From the NCBI GenBank assembly GCA_017304675.1, contig JAFKLS010000019.1, positions 372,001 to 436,000 of the forward strand: a DNA stretch of 64,000 nucleotides, written 5' to 3'. The stretch's first letter is position 1; each line of letters opens with the position of its first letter. This document shows, in pieces, positions 19,701 to 28,500 of this stretch. The translations under genes and the position numbers were made by a program. The notes under the pieces were generated by a model. That model was given only the letters and a program-made list of their open reading frames with translations. It made no database searches and was not told where the DNA came from. This DNA comes from Sphingobacteriia bacterium. Lineage in GTDB: Bacteria; Bacteroidota; Bacteroidia; Chitinophagales; Chitinophagaceae.

Positions 19701-19849
19701 ATTGATTGCAGCCGTGAGCTATCGGCTTTACTTTTTACAGAACCGGTAATAATGTTGCCGGTTTGAGCTACGGAAACCATGCGGCACAAAAACAGGAAGG
19801 TTGTAATGAGTGCAATGCCGCTTTGCACAAGTTTTCTTTTTTTCTTCAT
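16784..19849 (-). CDS. SusC/RagA family TonB-linked outer membrane transporter
   Basis: 1021 residues. A signal peptide is followed by a CarboxypepD_reg-like domain (about 35-115), then EVVVIGYGTQKRSVVSGAI and the plug domain with RGAGTFNNTDPTYVVDG, VLKDAASAAIYGAAGANGVIIITTK. The rest is the 22-strand barrel. It imports oligosaccharides with energy from TonB/ExbBD. It is first in the block SusC-SusD-PKD-GLUG-GH128. Its promoter region carries the palindrome plus AATACGCTTTA motif shared with the second PUL block. Confidence 0.95.
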   Translation of the reverse strand: MKKKRKLVQSGIALITTFLFLCRMVSVAQTGNIITGSVKSKADSSRLQSITVYLKGHSTVVTLTDSLGNFKLKVPVNNGTLVFSGVGMENVEQSFTANSVLKVWLKPTLDVLNEVVVIGYGTQKRSVVSGAITSISTKDLENTSLMRADEALQGRAAGVTVMMNSGQPGTSPNIRIRGAGTFNNTDPTYVVDGFIVPSLESVNPRDIESMQVLKDAASAAIYGAAGANGVIIITTKKGKAGKMRILYDYYYGAQNLRRKLPVLNAQQYARIQNEAFFNSNQNLPFSEEDIAKMGTGTDWQREISYINAPIQQHQISLSGGSDNVTFNSSFSYFNQDGIVAKGKSNFQRYTARVNSDQKFLDGTLLMGQTINVTQVYRSSISTNSGTAGPLMSAINMDPVTPVMNDDGTFAISRYVNQEVVNPVARIYYTQGGSSYTRANGIVYGELKFLKGFALRSTIGYTINYDEANGYTPLYYLNATNYTVNTGTSKSFAVTNTLNFDNIISYTKKIKEHNFTVLAGTSSMSIKLTNVSASKSGLIYDDPNFAYLDLAKTPNSAGANGGAGHEGLLSYFGRITYDFASKYLLTGAFRVDGSDRFGPANKFGYFPSISVGWNMHKEHFMRNINWVNSLKLRASWGVNGNYKIPQYGFVSTVGFANNNYYWGNDVQQVGAVPTAISNPNVKWESTEQTNIGADAILFKDFSVTLDIYRKKTYDLLMPSLPIPLLVGNNSSPANAGTVINKGIELALGYHKIFGKLYLEMNVNGAYNQNNVIEVGGANGFVLGPDANNQMKNVTRMVVGQPLGYFCLYQMDGIFQTQAEINNYRSKSGDLLQPNAVPGDVKFRDVNGDGKIDDNDRINAGSPHPAFNYGINFSAKYKGFDFNIFFSGLAGNKIFNILHRWDLPTANNTTDILNRWHGEGTSNSRPRVATGDLNGNYTKPSSMFLEDGSYLRLKNISLGYTFNNLLKYKIQSLRLYVSGTNLFVLTKYSGFDPEVAGSALGLGIDRGVYPQPSVLTGGISVTF

Positions 19850-20082
19850 ACAGCAAATTTTAGTTTGGCAATAAACAAGAGCGTAAAACTACCTTAAACG
19901 ATGCTTAAAATCAAAAAATATTTTTTATAAATAATTGATAATCAATTAATTGCAAATATTTTAATACGCTTTAACACCTGTTTATTTTGTTTAATGTAAA
20001 TTGATATTCAGTATTTAAATTGCTTTCTTGAGGCTATTTGTTTTAAAATCGATACGTTTAAGCCCCATTATTTTAAGTTTGT
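19850..20082 (-). promoter_or_regulatory. SusC promoter region
   Basis: Noncoding region between the SusC start and the GH5 stop. On the minus strand, from far to near SusC, it holds TAAAGCGTATT, then the palindrome ATTGATTATCAAT, then 22 nt ending in a -7-like ATTTTTTG (imperfect TAnnTTTG). The leader from there to the ATG is about 60-70 nt. No terminator for the GH5 block is obvious here. Confidence 0.6.
19934..19973. promoter_or_regulatory. Composite PUL operator, copy 1 (SusC)
   Basis: Perfect 13-bp palindrome ATTGATAATCAAT at 19934-19946 and AATACGCTTTA at 19963-19973, with starts 29 bp apart. The same pair with the same offset occurs before the T9SS protein gene (28435-28474). The position relative to the presumed -7 element is also the same, 22 nt from palindrome to its end. 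Confidence 0.7.
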
Positions 20083-21318
20083 TTAGCGCTTATTTTCAAA
20101 GCCGAGTGCCTGAATGTATCCTTGGTTTTGCAGGCAATTTTGGAAAAGACAGTTGTTTAACAGGTCGTCTAAAGCCTGCTTATATACCTGCCTGTTTGCG
20201 GGTGCTAGTTTTCTAATGTCTTTAAAACTGTTTTTGGGAGCCTCTGCATACTGGATAACAGAATCATAGTTTGCTGGCAATTGAATGGAAACGAGGTTCT
20301 TAGGGCTATCCATTTTCTTATAGGGCCAAAAATGCCAGCCTATATTATGTTCCTCCAGTAATTTCCTGAACGTTCCTACCCACTCGTCCGTATTCTCGCC
20401 GGTTTCTCCGGCATAAATGGGAACATTGTATTTTTCCCTGAAATCGATAAAGCGTTGAATAGACCCTAAGTTGGGTTGGTCTCCATACTTATGGAATGTA
20501 TACACTACATTAGAATCGAAAGGGGTATTGAAGATTTTAAAATTGGTATTCCACTGTACTCCCCCTAAGAAAATGATGTGATTTTTATCAACGGAACGAA
20601 TAGCTGCTGTAAGCTCTTTATAAAAAGGTTCAACTAATGGGTTAAGTATATTAGCATCGAAATAATGCGCTACCGGCTCGTTCAATAAATCGTACCCTAT
20701 TACAGTTGTTTCGTTTTTATATTTTTTAGCTATTTGCTTCCATATATCAATTGTTAACTTACGATTATTTGCATTTTCGAATAAAAACGGATAACCGTAA
20801 CTATCATCAATATTATCACCTGTTTGTCCGCCCGGTGCACAATGCATATCCAGTATTACATAAATGTTTTCTTTTTTACACCATGCAACAACCTTATCTA
20901 ACAATTTAAGCCCTCTGCTTTCATCATTTACACCTAAATAATCTTCGGTAGTAAACAAACGATAATTAAAAGGAACACGTATAGAGTTTACGCCTATACT
21001 TTTTAAAAACTGAATATCAGCTTGCGTGATATAATTATCCTGAAATTTTTTCCAGAAATCTGCTGCGGCATCCGGACCAATTAACTGCGCAATAGTTTCA
21101 TGAATCATTTTGGGCGAATTGGTGTTCTTAAATTTGAACATATAACCTTCCGGCACCAGCCAATTCCCTAAATTGGTTCCTTTTAAAAGAAAAGGCTTCC
21201 CATCGGGGGTTACAATTTCTTTTCCCTGTGTATGAACAAACTTGTTCTTCTGCGCATATAATTCTATACTGCTGCATGCCAGCAACAGCATAGATGCACC
21301 AACCAGCCATCGTTTCAT
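20083..21318 (-). CDS. GH5-family glycoside hydrolase
   Basis: 411 residues with an N-terminal signal; LLLACSS could be a lipobox (Cys15), otherwise cleavage follows YAQ. The GH5 barrel is seen in order: LKGTNLGNWLVPEG, INSIRVPFNYR-like strand, VILDMHCAPGGQ, YDLLNEPV with acid/base Glu214, VYTFHKYG, and IYAGETGEN with nucleophile Glu305. LKGTNLGNWLVPEG resembles exo-beta-1,3-glucanase and related GH5 members acting on beta-glucans. It is the last gene of the second PUL block, 122 nt after GH2. Confidence 0.85.
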   Translation of the reverse strand: MKRWLVGASMLLLACSSIELYAQKNKFVHTQGKEIVTPDGKPFLLKGTNLGNWLVPEGYMFKFKNTNSPKMIHETIAQLIGPDAAADFWKKFQDNYITQADIQFLKSIGVNSIRVPFNYRLFTTEDYLGVNDESRGLKLLDKVVAWCKKENIYVILDMHCAPGGQTGDNIDDSYGYPFLFENANNRKLTIDIWKQIAKKYKNETTVIGYDLLNEPVAHYFDANILNPLVEPFYKELTAAIRSVDKNHIIFLGGVQWNTNFKIFNTPFDSNVVYTFHKYGDQPNLGSIQRFIDFREKYNVPIYAGETGENTDEWVGTFRKLLEEHNIGWHFWPYKKMDSPKNLVSIQLPANYDSVIQYAEAPKNSFKDIRKLAPANRQVYKQALDDLLNNCLFQNCLQNQGYIQALGFENKR

Positions 21319-21440
21319 TTGTACATTATTTTTAGTTCAACAAAATATTTAATGCATTCTTATAAAACACCTCTGTTATATAAGCTTATTTATACTGAAT
21401 ACGTCTATATAATTATTTATCGGATTGAATTCATTAAGAA

Positions 21441-23285
21441 CTATGGATGCTTCTCCTGCATTTCAGTATAGTAATTTTTCAACACATAAAATGATTTCTT
21501 CTTCTCTCCTTTTTGATTTATCAATCCTTTGTTATTCCAGCCTTCCTGGTAAGTAGGATTATTTCTGCGTGGTGAACGAAAATCGGCAAGTATCCAGGGT
21601 GAAATACCTACAAAATTTGCAGGCATTCTTTTTAACATAGCAACTTGTTCTTTATAATACCATTCCTGGAATTCTTCACTCCAAAGCGTTAGTGAATCTG
21701 CATGATAGCCACCCAATGCCTCGGCACCGGTTTCGCTAATGAATAAAGGTTTGTTGTATTTTGTTCCCCATGTAGCGGCACGACAACTCTCAGGAGTACC
21801 ACCATACCAACCAAGGTATTGGTTGAAGGCAACCACATCTACATATTCACCCAAAGGATCATCAATGGTTCTGGAATTATTTTCTGAATGATAATTCACT
21901 TCCAAAGCTGCAGATACAAGGCGAGTAGGGTCTTTCGCTTTGGCAGTTTCCAAAAGTGTTTTCATAAAATTGGTTCGCATTTCACTAACCGGGGTTTCAT
22001 TACCTACCGACCATATAATAATACTGGCCCTGTTATGGTCGCGGGTAATCATTTCATCTAACTGCACTTTCGCTTTTTCCAATACTTCTTTATTAGAAAA
22101 ATTAATCGTCCAGTAAACCGGTATTTCAGACCATACCAATAAGCCTAATGAATCGGCCAAGCGGGTCATGGTTTCATCATGAGGATAATGTGCTAAGCGT
22201 ACCATATTACATCCCAACTCTTTTGCCCAGCCTAATAATTGCAAAGCGTCTTCATGACTGTAAGCCCTGCGAATTTGCTGCGGAATTTCTTCATGAATAC
22301 TAATACCACGTAAAAAAACAGGTTTGCCATTCAACAACAATTGCCCACCGTTGGTGGTAACAGAACGAAAGCCAATTTTCTCTTCTACTTTATCTGTAGC
22401 AGTTGAAATGATTACGTTATAGCGTTTTGGCGTTTGTGGAGACCAGCTTTGAAAAGCCGGCAGTTTGAAATTAATCTTCACTAAAGCCTCTTTTACTACA
22501 AAGCTTTTCTTAATATTTAATTCAGGTATTTCTATTGTAACAGATTCGGAAGGTTTATGATTATTCAGTTTAACCCAACCATCAACTTCATTATTACCTG
22601 ATGGCTTCAATTGAACCAGGTAATCATCAATCGCTCCGTTCCGGGGCATCTCTACCAATTTCACATCGCGGGTAATTCCGCCATAATTCCACCAGTCGGT
22701 ATTTAAAGTAGGAATTTCATCCGCATGACGTTTGTTATCTACACGTACTACTAAATAATTATTACTTGCACGCAGCACAGAATCAGGAATCTCAAAATTA
22801 AAAGGTGTGAATCCTCCTTTATGAGAACCTAACTTCTTCCCATTTAAATAAACATCGGTTCTATAATTAGCAGAACCAAAGTATAAATACACTTTATTGG
22901 AAGGGTTGGATTTTTTATAATCAAAAGATTTTTTATACCATACCGAACCTTCATAGTATAGCAGCTTTTCTTGCTGTGAATTCCAATCGCCCGGCACATT
23001 CAAAACGTATTTATCAATATACCCATGTTCTTTCCTATCAGTTTTGTTATCGGGCTTATCACTATTCCAATAAGCTTCCCGATCATTTTCTTTTCTTTCC
23101 TTGTACCTATAATCATAAAACCCTGTTTCATACTGGTCTATAATATATTGCCATTTGCCATTTAAGCTGGTAGTATTGCGAGCAGGGATATTGGTAATTA
23201 AATTGGTTTGTGCATTAAGCTCTAATTCTCCTGTTGTAAAAGCCAAGCATACCATTGCCTTTAAAAAGAAACTACTTTGTTGCAT
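21441..23285 (-). CDS. GH2-family glycoside hydrolase
   Basis: 614 residues with a signal peptide. The three GH2 parts are visible: a sugar-binding jelly roll (about 40-210, with VYLNGKKLGSHKGGFTPF), an Ig-like domain (about 215-310), and the barrel starting at LLNGKPVFLRGISIHEE. The acid/base is in IIWSVGNETP (Glu430) and the nucleophile in LFISETGAEA (Glu518). The family includes beta-galactosidases, beta-glucuronidases and others, and this one is nearest in shape to short beta-glucuronidase-like members. The exact sugar is unknown. It lies 11 nt after the GH3 gene. Confidence 0.87.
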   Translation of the reverse strand: MQQSSFFLKAMVCLAFTTGELELNAQTNLITNIPARNTTSLNGKWQYIIDQYETGFYDYRYKERKENDREAYWNSDKPDNKTDRKEHGYIDKYVLNVPGDWNSQQEKLLYYEGSVWYKKSFDYKKSNPSNKVYLYFGSANYRTDVYLNGKKLGSHKGGFTPFNFEIPDSVLRASNNYLVVRVDNKRHADEIPTLNTDWWNYGGITRDVKLVEMPRNGAIDDYLVQLKPSGNNEVDGWVKLNNHKPSESVTIEIPELNIKKSFVVKEALVKINFKLPAFQSWSPQTPKRYNVIISTATDKVEEKIGFRSVTTNGGQLLLNGKPVFLRGISIHEEIPQQIRRAYSHEDALQLLGWAKELGCNMVRLAHYPHDETMTRLADSLGLLVWSEIPVYWTINFSNKEVLEKAKVQLDEMITRDHNRASIIIWSVGNETPVSEMRTNFMKTLLETAKAKDPTRLVSAALEVNYHSENNSRTIDDPLGEYVDVVAFNQYLGWYGGTPESCRAATWGTKYNKPLFISETGAEALGGYHADSLTLWSEEFQEWYYKEQVAMLKRMPANFVGISPWILADFRSPRRNNPTYQEGWNNKGLINQKGEKKKSFYVLKNYYTEMQEKHP

Positions 23286-23296
23286 TATTAATGTAA

Positions 23297-25609
23297 TTAA
23301 TTATCGAATGTGAATGTGTCTGTTAAGTCTTTGATTTGAATTTTAAACGTACCGGGCTCTGTTACTTTTTTATTTTCCGCATTTATAAAAGCAACATCAT
23401 CTGCCGTAATAGAAAAACTAATAGTTCTTTTTTCTCCCGGTTCTAAACTTATTTTCTGAAACCCTCTTAATCGTTTTACATCGGGTGTTATACTAGCTAC
23501 CAAATCACTGGTGTATAACTGAATAACCTCTTTACCCTCGCGATGGCCAGTATTCGCTACATCAATGGTAATGAGTAAAGATTCTTTACCTTTTAGCTGA
23601 TGAGTACTTAATTTTAAATTACTGTATTGAAAAGTGGTATAGCTTAACCCCTCGCCAAACTTATATTGAGGATTATAATCCGCATCATAATCATATACTC
23701 CTTCAGCTTTTGTTCTTTCTTCCGATGGCTTATGATAATAGGTGATAATAGCATTGGGATAACGGGGATAGGTATAAGGTAATTTGCCTGATGGATTTAC
23801 ATCTCCAAACAGTATATCAGCTAACGCAACGCCACCGAAATTGCCGGGTAAGTAAGCCTGAACAACTGCCTGCATTTTGTCTTCAAATTTGCTGATGCAG
23901 CGTGGGCGTCCTTCATTTAACACCAGTATAACCGGCTTTCCTGTAGCTGCCAGTTTTTGAGCAAGCTCTGTTTGTAAATCTGAAAGATATAAATCGTTCA
24001 GGTTACCGGGTGTTTCAGTATAAGTGTTTTCTCCTAAGCAAAGTATTATCGCATCAGCGTTTTTAGCCGCTTCAATTGTGCCATTCATATCTGCTTCTAT
24101 CTCCTCATAATATTTACCATTCGTTTTATAGCTAACTCCAGGCTTATATATCACATTTGCTTTCCCAATTTTATCTTCTACAGCTTTTACAATTGTTGAA
24201 TAGGCCGTTGCAAACTCTTCTACTTTTTCACCCTGCCATGAATATGTCCACGCACCGTTCAATGTACGCATGGAATTAGCATTCGGCCCTGCCACCAATA
24301 TTTTCATCTCTTTTTTTAAAGGAAGAATGCTGTTATTGTTTTTCAATAACGTAATTGATTCAGCGGCAATATCATAAGAAACTTTCTCAAACTCCTTGCT
24401 GCCAAACTTTGGATAATCCTTAAAATTCGTTACGGGCTTTTCAAACAAATTCAATGCATATTTTACACGTAATATTCTTCTAACGGCATCGTTAATTCTT
24501 TCTTCTTTTACTTTTCCTTCTTTAACCAACGCAACCAGGTTGCTGCAAAACACTTCATAATTATAAGCAACCATCGACATATCAATTCCCGCATTTACGG
24601 CAATCATTATGGCATCCTTATCGTCTTTTGCAATATGGTCTCTGTGATATAGGTTTTCAATGTCGCCCCAATCAGTTACTACCAATCCTTTAAAGCCCAA
24701 TTCATTTTTTAAAAGATCCGTGAGGATTTTTTTATTTGAATGAACAGGAATGCCATTAACAATACCCGAATTAACCATTATAGTATGAGCACCTGCATCA
24801 ATGGCCGCTTTGAAGGAAGGCAAATGATATTCTCGCAAAGCCTGATCGGATATATAGGCCGGCGTTCTGTCTTTACCGGATAAAGGCGTTTGATAGCCCA
24901 AAAAATGTTTTAAGCAGGAAGCTACTTTTTCAGGGTTGCTAGTTGCATTTTTATCACCTTCATATCCTTTAATCATTTCTTTACCCAGTTCCGTTACCAG
25001 GTACGGATCTTCTCCAAAACTTTCCCACTGCCGTGGGAAACGAGGATCGGCTCCCAGATCAAGGATAGGAGAAAAATTCCAGGGAATACCACTGGCACGG
25101 GTTTCATAAGCTGTAATAGCTGCAGCTTTTTGAACAAAACTTCTATTAAATGTAGCGGCTTGTGCAATCTGCTGAGGGAACATCGTTGCACCTGCTGTAT
25201 AAGTAACACCATGAACAGCATCCACACCATATATTACCGGAATTGCCAGTCGTGTTTCTTTTACGGCAATATTTTGAATACCATTAATGATATTAAACCA
25301 GGCTTCCGTAGTTCTTGCCCTGTTATTGGCGGTATTTAAAACAGAGCCTACTTTATAAGTAACCAATGCTTTGCGAGCAGCTGCTGTATCTAATGAAAAG
25401 GGTTCAAAACTCGCAAACCGGTTTTTACCTTTTCCAATAACATCTAATGTTATTTGTGCCATTTGCCCAACTTTTTCTTCCAATGTCATTTTGCGAAGCA
25501 ATGCATCTATTCTTATATCATCTTTGTTCTGTGCATTCACATTTGCCAGGCCACCAATAAGAAAAATGCACAACAATTTGCAAGTGCAAGCAGTAATCTT
25601 TTTTTTCAT
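23297..25609 (-). CDS. GH3-family beta-glucosidase
   Basis: About 770 residues from the ATG at 25609, which begins a signal peptide ending near NVNAQ. N-terminal GH3 barrel features are IPVIYGVDAVHG, FSPILDLGADPRFPRQWESFGEDPYL, CLKHFLGY, and the nucleophile in LVVTDWGDI (Asp about 313). The C-terminal alpha/beta sandwich has LPLKKEMKILVAGPNA, and a fibronectin-like domain ends the protein. It releases glucose from the non-reducing ends of beta-glucans or oligosaccharides, in the periplasm. It is 37 nt from the PID-CTERM-like gene. Confidence 0.93.
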   Translation of the reverse strand: MKKKITACTCKLLCIFLIGGLANVNAQNKDDIRIDALLRKMTLEEKVGQMAQITLDVIGKGKNRFASFEPFSLDTAAARKALVTYKVGSVLNTANNRARTTEAWFNIINGIQNIAVKETRLAIPVIYGVDAVHGVTYTAGATMFPQQIAQAATFNRSFVQKAAAITAYETRASGIPWNFSPILDLGADPRFPRQWESFGEDPYLVTELGKEMIKGYEGDKNATSNPEKVASCLKHFLGYQTPLSGKDRTPAYISDQALREYHLPSFKAAIDAGAHTIMVNSGIVNGIPVHSNKKILTDLLKNELGFKGLVVTDWGDIENLYHRDHIAKDDKDAIMIAVNAGIDMSMVAYNYEVFCSNLVALVKEGKVKEERINDAVRRILRVKYALNLFEKPVTNFKDYPKFGSKEFEKVSYDIAAESITLLKNNNSILPLKKEMKILVAGPNANSMRTLNGAWTYSWQGEKVEEFATAYSTIVKAVEDKIGKANVIYKPGVSYKTNGKYYEEIEADMNGTIEAAKNADAIILCLGENTYTETPGNLNDLYLSDLQTELAQKLAATGKPVILVLNEGRPRCISKFEDKMQAVVQAYLPGNFGGVALADILFGDVNPSGKLPYTYPRYPNAIITYYHKPSEERTKAEGVYDYDADYNPQYKFGEGLSYTTFQYSNLKLSTHQLKGKESLLITIDVANTGHREGKEVIQLYTSDLVASITPDVKRLRGFQKISLEPGEKRTISFSITADDVAFINAENKKVTEPGTFKIQIKDLTDTFTFDN

Positions 25610-25646
25610 TCCAATAAAAAATGTCATCTACAATGATTTATATTAG

Positions 25647-25892
25647 TTAATAACCATTCTTGTTCTTAGTAAACTGAGTGCTATTCTTGTTCTTTCTCAT
25701 TCTTTTAATTCCATACCCAACACCCGATGCTATCAATAAACTTAAACCACCATCAACCGGTGCATCAATCTCAGAGGGGCCATCCGGACCGGCATACGCC
25801 ATAGGTATTCCAACTCCCATAAATAATATTAAAAATGCGAGCATCAGCAATTTTGTTGATCTTGATTTATTATTATGTTGTACTATTTTCAT
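25647..25892 (-). CDS. PID-CTERM-like small sorted protein
   Basis: 81 residues: signal peptide ending at MAYAGPDG, a very short mature segment, then DAPVDGGLSLLI, a hydrophobic stretch with G-x-G-Y-G, and a basic tail KRMRKNK. The layout P-[IV]-D-G-G, membrane segment, basic cluster is what I recall as the PID-CTERM sorting signal of Bacteroidota, analogous to PEP-CTERM. No processing enzyme is visible in this window. Almost nothing is left after removal of both ends, so it may be a peptide or a membrane microprotein. It sits between the T9SS protein and GH3 in the same direction. Confidence 0.65.
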   Translation of the reverse strand: MKIVQHNNKSRSTKLLMLAFLILFMGVGIPMAYAGPDGPSEIDAPVDGGLSLLIASGVGYGIKRMRKNKNSTQFTKNKNGY

Positions 25893-25927
25893 ATTCTTAA
25901 TTTTTAATGCTATACAAATAGTTCAAT

Positions 25928-28348
25928 CTATTTTACAATAACCTTTTCTGTTTTACCGCCATTTGCACCTAAAGTGCGTACAAAGTATACGCCTGCCGAC
26001 ATATTTTGTAAGGGTATAGAAATAGAACCAGGAGATGTTGCTATTATTTCTTTTTTAAATAATACGTTTCCATTTATATCAGTCAAACTAACGGTAAGCA
26101 TGCCACCGTTTTTCTCTGCCGGATAATTCACCAGTATTTTTTCAGAGGCTGGGTTGGGATAAATCTTTATATTAACTGAACCATCCGCGCTTTCATTCAG
26201 TGTAAGTGCCTTGGAAGCTGGTTTCAGCAACAGTTCAAAGCGATCATCCCCTTTAGTAACGCTGTCTTTGGTGATTGAAAAAGTATAATTATCTCCTGTT
26301 TGTTTTAATGGAGTTAGAATGTTGAATAGTTTATCACGTAAAAAAACTTCCATATCTTCTAATGCAGGACTATTTAATCTGATGGTAAAATCATCTTCCA
26401 AGTTGGTATAAATACCCAAAGGAATAACCTGTGTTGTTAATGCATTATTTCTGCTATCAATGCAAAGTTTTTTCTTATCAGAAGAAATACTGTAAAAATC
26501 CAATGCATTATTGTTCATTTTTATTCCATCATACCTATCATTGGCCTGCGCTGTACTGTTTTCTTCCATTCTTATCGTTAAATCATCCCATTTACCGGTG
26601 GCAGTAGCAATCTCCAATTGCAAAAGATGCGTATTTTTTTGCCCACCGAATAAGGCTAGTGCAGTTGATGTACTTTTAATTGTTTCATCAAATTTCAAAA
26701 CTTGCGAAGCAGCAGATGGCTGAACAAAAAATGCGCCAAGCATAGGTATAATAATATCTGTATTTCCATCATTTGTGTAACTATCATATCCTCCGGCGGC
26801 AATGGATGTAGAAGAAGCTCCTCCTTTATTAGGATTGTATACATAAATTGTAGCACTAATATTGCTATTGCTGCTTAAAGCAACACTCCCGTTACTTTTC
26901 AATAGTTTTATGTTGATTGGCGATGGAAAAGGATTACCAATGAGGTTATAATTATTAGCCCCTGCATTATAACTAAGTGGTACATCAGCCAATGTTCCGC
27001 TATTTACAGTGCCGTTAACGCCTAAAATAAAAGCACTGGGTAAACCACCCGAACAATTACTACAATTAGTATAATCAAAATTAATGCCCTGGTTGCCTTT
27101 TCCTCTTACCAATGCCAGTATACCTTTATTGAGTTGCCAGTTATTAGCATTTATATCGGTAATACCTTGCAAAGCAGAACCAGGAGCAGCAGTAGGGTTG
27201 TAATTAAAAGCAGAACTTGGATTGGTAGTTATGGTAAATGCATTAGATAACTGTGTTAAAGGCTGATCGGTAGTGAATGGATGCCCCAATGCCCTGTACC
27301 CTCTTTGGGCTGTAATATATTGCTGAACAGTTACCGAACCGGTAATATAATTACCTGAACCGGCAGCTATGGAACCAGCACCCCCTGCATTACTGCCAAT
27401 CGTTAATTTATAAGGATCAGTATTTAAAGTAATACCAGATGCAATATTTAGTGTTCCACCGATATACCAGTTGGCATCTAAATTTACAGTGCCACTTGTA
27501 TTGGCAAGATTATAAGTATTGTTATGCACATTAAAACTGGATGGTGCAGAACCGCTACCATCAGTATTGCTACCCCAATTAGCCAAACTAGTAATACTAC
27601 CGCTCCCTTTATAATAGTAGTTACCGGCAGCGGGTATTGTAGCGGTTGCCGTAACAGTAAGATCGTCTATACGCCAATTTGCACCTACAGAATTAGCCGT
27701 ATTAGTAACCTGCGAAGCATAAATTCTTACAGTTACTGCACCATTCAACCCGGCAGTAACATTTGTAATCCCATTATTGAATGATGGAGATATCCAGTAC
27801 CATTTTGAGTCTGTAGGCGTTACAAAATTACCATTAGCAAGGCTGCTTGCATTATTCGTCAGATCATTATTGCCGTAATTATCGATACTGGTTCTAATAT
27901 GATAGCTGCCCGGGCCACCATTTAATCCGCTATTCTGTGCTGTAGAACGACACCCGAATTGAATAGCAGTAAGATTTACCTGATATCCCACGGCAGGAGT
28001 AAGCGTAAATTCCACATACGTTGCAGAATACAAATTTGCAAGCGACACCCCTGTTACAGCAGTTGTGGCTAATGCATAATTACCACTTGCTCCTGAATAT
28101 GACGGAGCAGTAGTTGATGGTTGTGAATTGTCTAAAAAAAAAGGCTTGGTAGCTCCTGTGTAATAATTACCAACAGTTACCGCACTTACAGTAACATTAG
28201 CAGGAATTGTACTGGAAACAGGGAGACGGGTTGAATCAGAGGTGGTTGAACCGAAATTCCATTTTATTTGGGCGTTAGTGTTAGAAAATGCCAAAAAGAC
28301 TGGCAATAGAAAAAGCAATACCCTTTTAGAAAAAAATTCCTTTTTCAT
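25928..28348 (-). CDS. Large secreted protein with T9SS type A sorting domain
   Basis: 806 residues. The signal peptide ends near NTNAQ. The N-terminal ~230 residues form a jelly-roll-like beta region with aromatic and N/G-rich loops (lectin-like in appearance, not assigned). The middle is Asn/Gly/Ser-rich repeat-like sequence with YYYKGSGSI... and LIGNPFPSPI. The C-terminus (about 726-806) is a T9SS sorting domain: IKIYPNPASEKILV, then MSAGVYFVRT and EKVIVK. It is probably carried to the cell surface. No catalytic domain is recognised. It is first in the GH block, under a promoter sharing the SusC motif. Confidence 0.82.
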   Translation of the reverse strand: MKKEFFSKRVLLFLLPVFLAFSNTNAQIKWNFGSTTSDSTRLPVSSTIPANVTVSAVTVGNYYTGATKPFFLDNSQPSTTAPSYSGASGNYALATTAVTGVSLANLYSATYVEFTLTPAVGYQVNLTAIQFGCRSTAQNSGLNGGPGSYHIRTSIDNYGNNDLTNNASSLANGNFVTPTDSKWYWISPSFNNGITNVTAGLNGAVTVRIYASQVTNTANSVGANWRIDDLTVTATATIPAAGNYYYKGSGSITSLANWGSNTDGSGSAPSSFNVHNNTYNLANTSGTVNLDANWYIGGTLNIASGITLNTDPYKLTIGSNAGGAGSIAAGSGNYITGSVTVQQYITAQRGYRALGHPFTTDQPLTQLSNAFTITTNPSSAFNYNPTAAPGSALQGITDINANNWQLNKGILALVRGKGNQGINFDYTNCSNCSGGLPSAFILGVNGTVNSGTLADVPLSYNAGANNYNLIGNPFPSPINIKLLKSNGSVALSSNSNISATIYVYNPNKGGASSTSIAAGGYDSYTNDGNTDIIIPMLGAFFVQPSAASQVLKFDETIKSTSTALALFGGQKNTHLLQLEIATATGKWDDLTIRMEENSTAQANDRYDGIKMNNNALDFYSISSDKKKLCIDSRNNALTTQVIPLGIYTNLEDDFTIRLNSPALEDMEVFLRDKLFNILTPLKQTGDNYTFSITKDSVTKGDDRFELLLKPASKALTLNESADGSVNIKIYPNPASEKILVNYPAEKNGGMLTVSLTDINGNVLFKKEIIATSPGSISIPLQNMSAGVYFVRTLGANGGKTEKVIVK

Positions 28349-28434
28349 GGCAGCAATTTTTAGTTAGTAGTTTAAATGACAACGTAAAATACTGCCGTAT
28401 TTTTTTAAAAAACAAATATTTTTTTACATAAAAA

Positions 28435-28474
28435 ATTGATTATCAATCATTTATAATAAAAATAATACGCTTTA
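28435..28474. promoter_or_regulatory. Composite PUL operator, copy 2 (T9SS/GH block)
   Basis: Perfect palindrome ATTGATTATCAAT at 28435-28447 and AATACGCTTTA at 28464-28474, with starts 29 bp apart, exactly as in copy 1 before SusC. The bases between the two parts are not conserved. Confidence 0.7.
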
Positions 28475-28500
28475 CCCACATAAGAAATTCTATATTTTTC

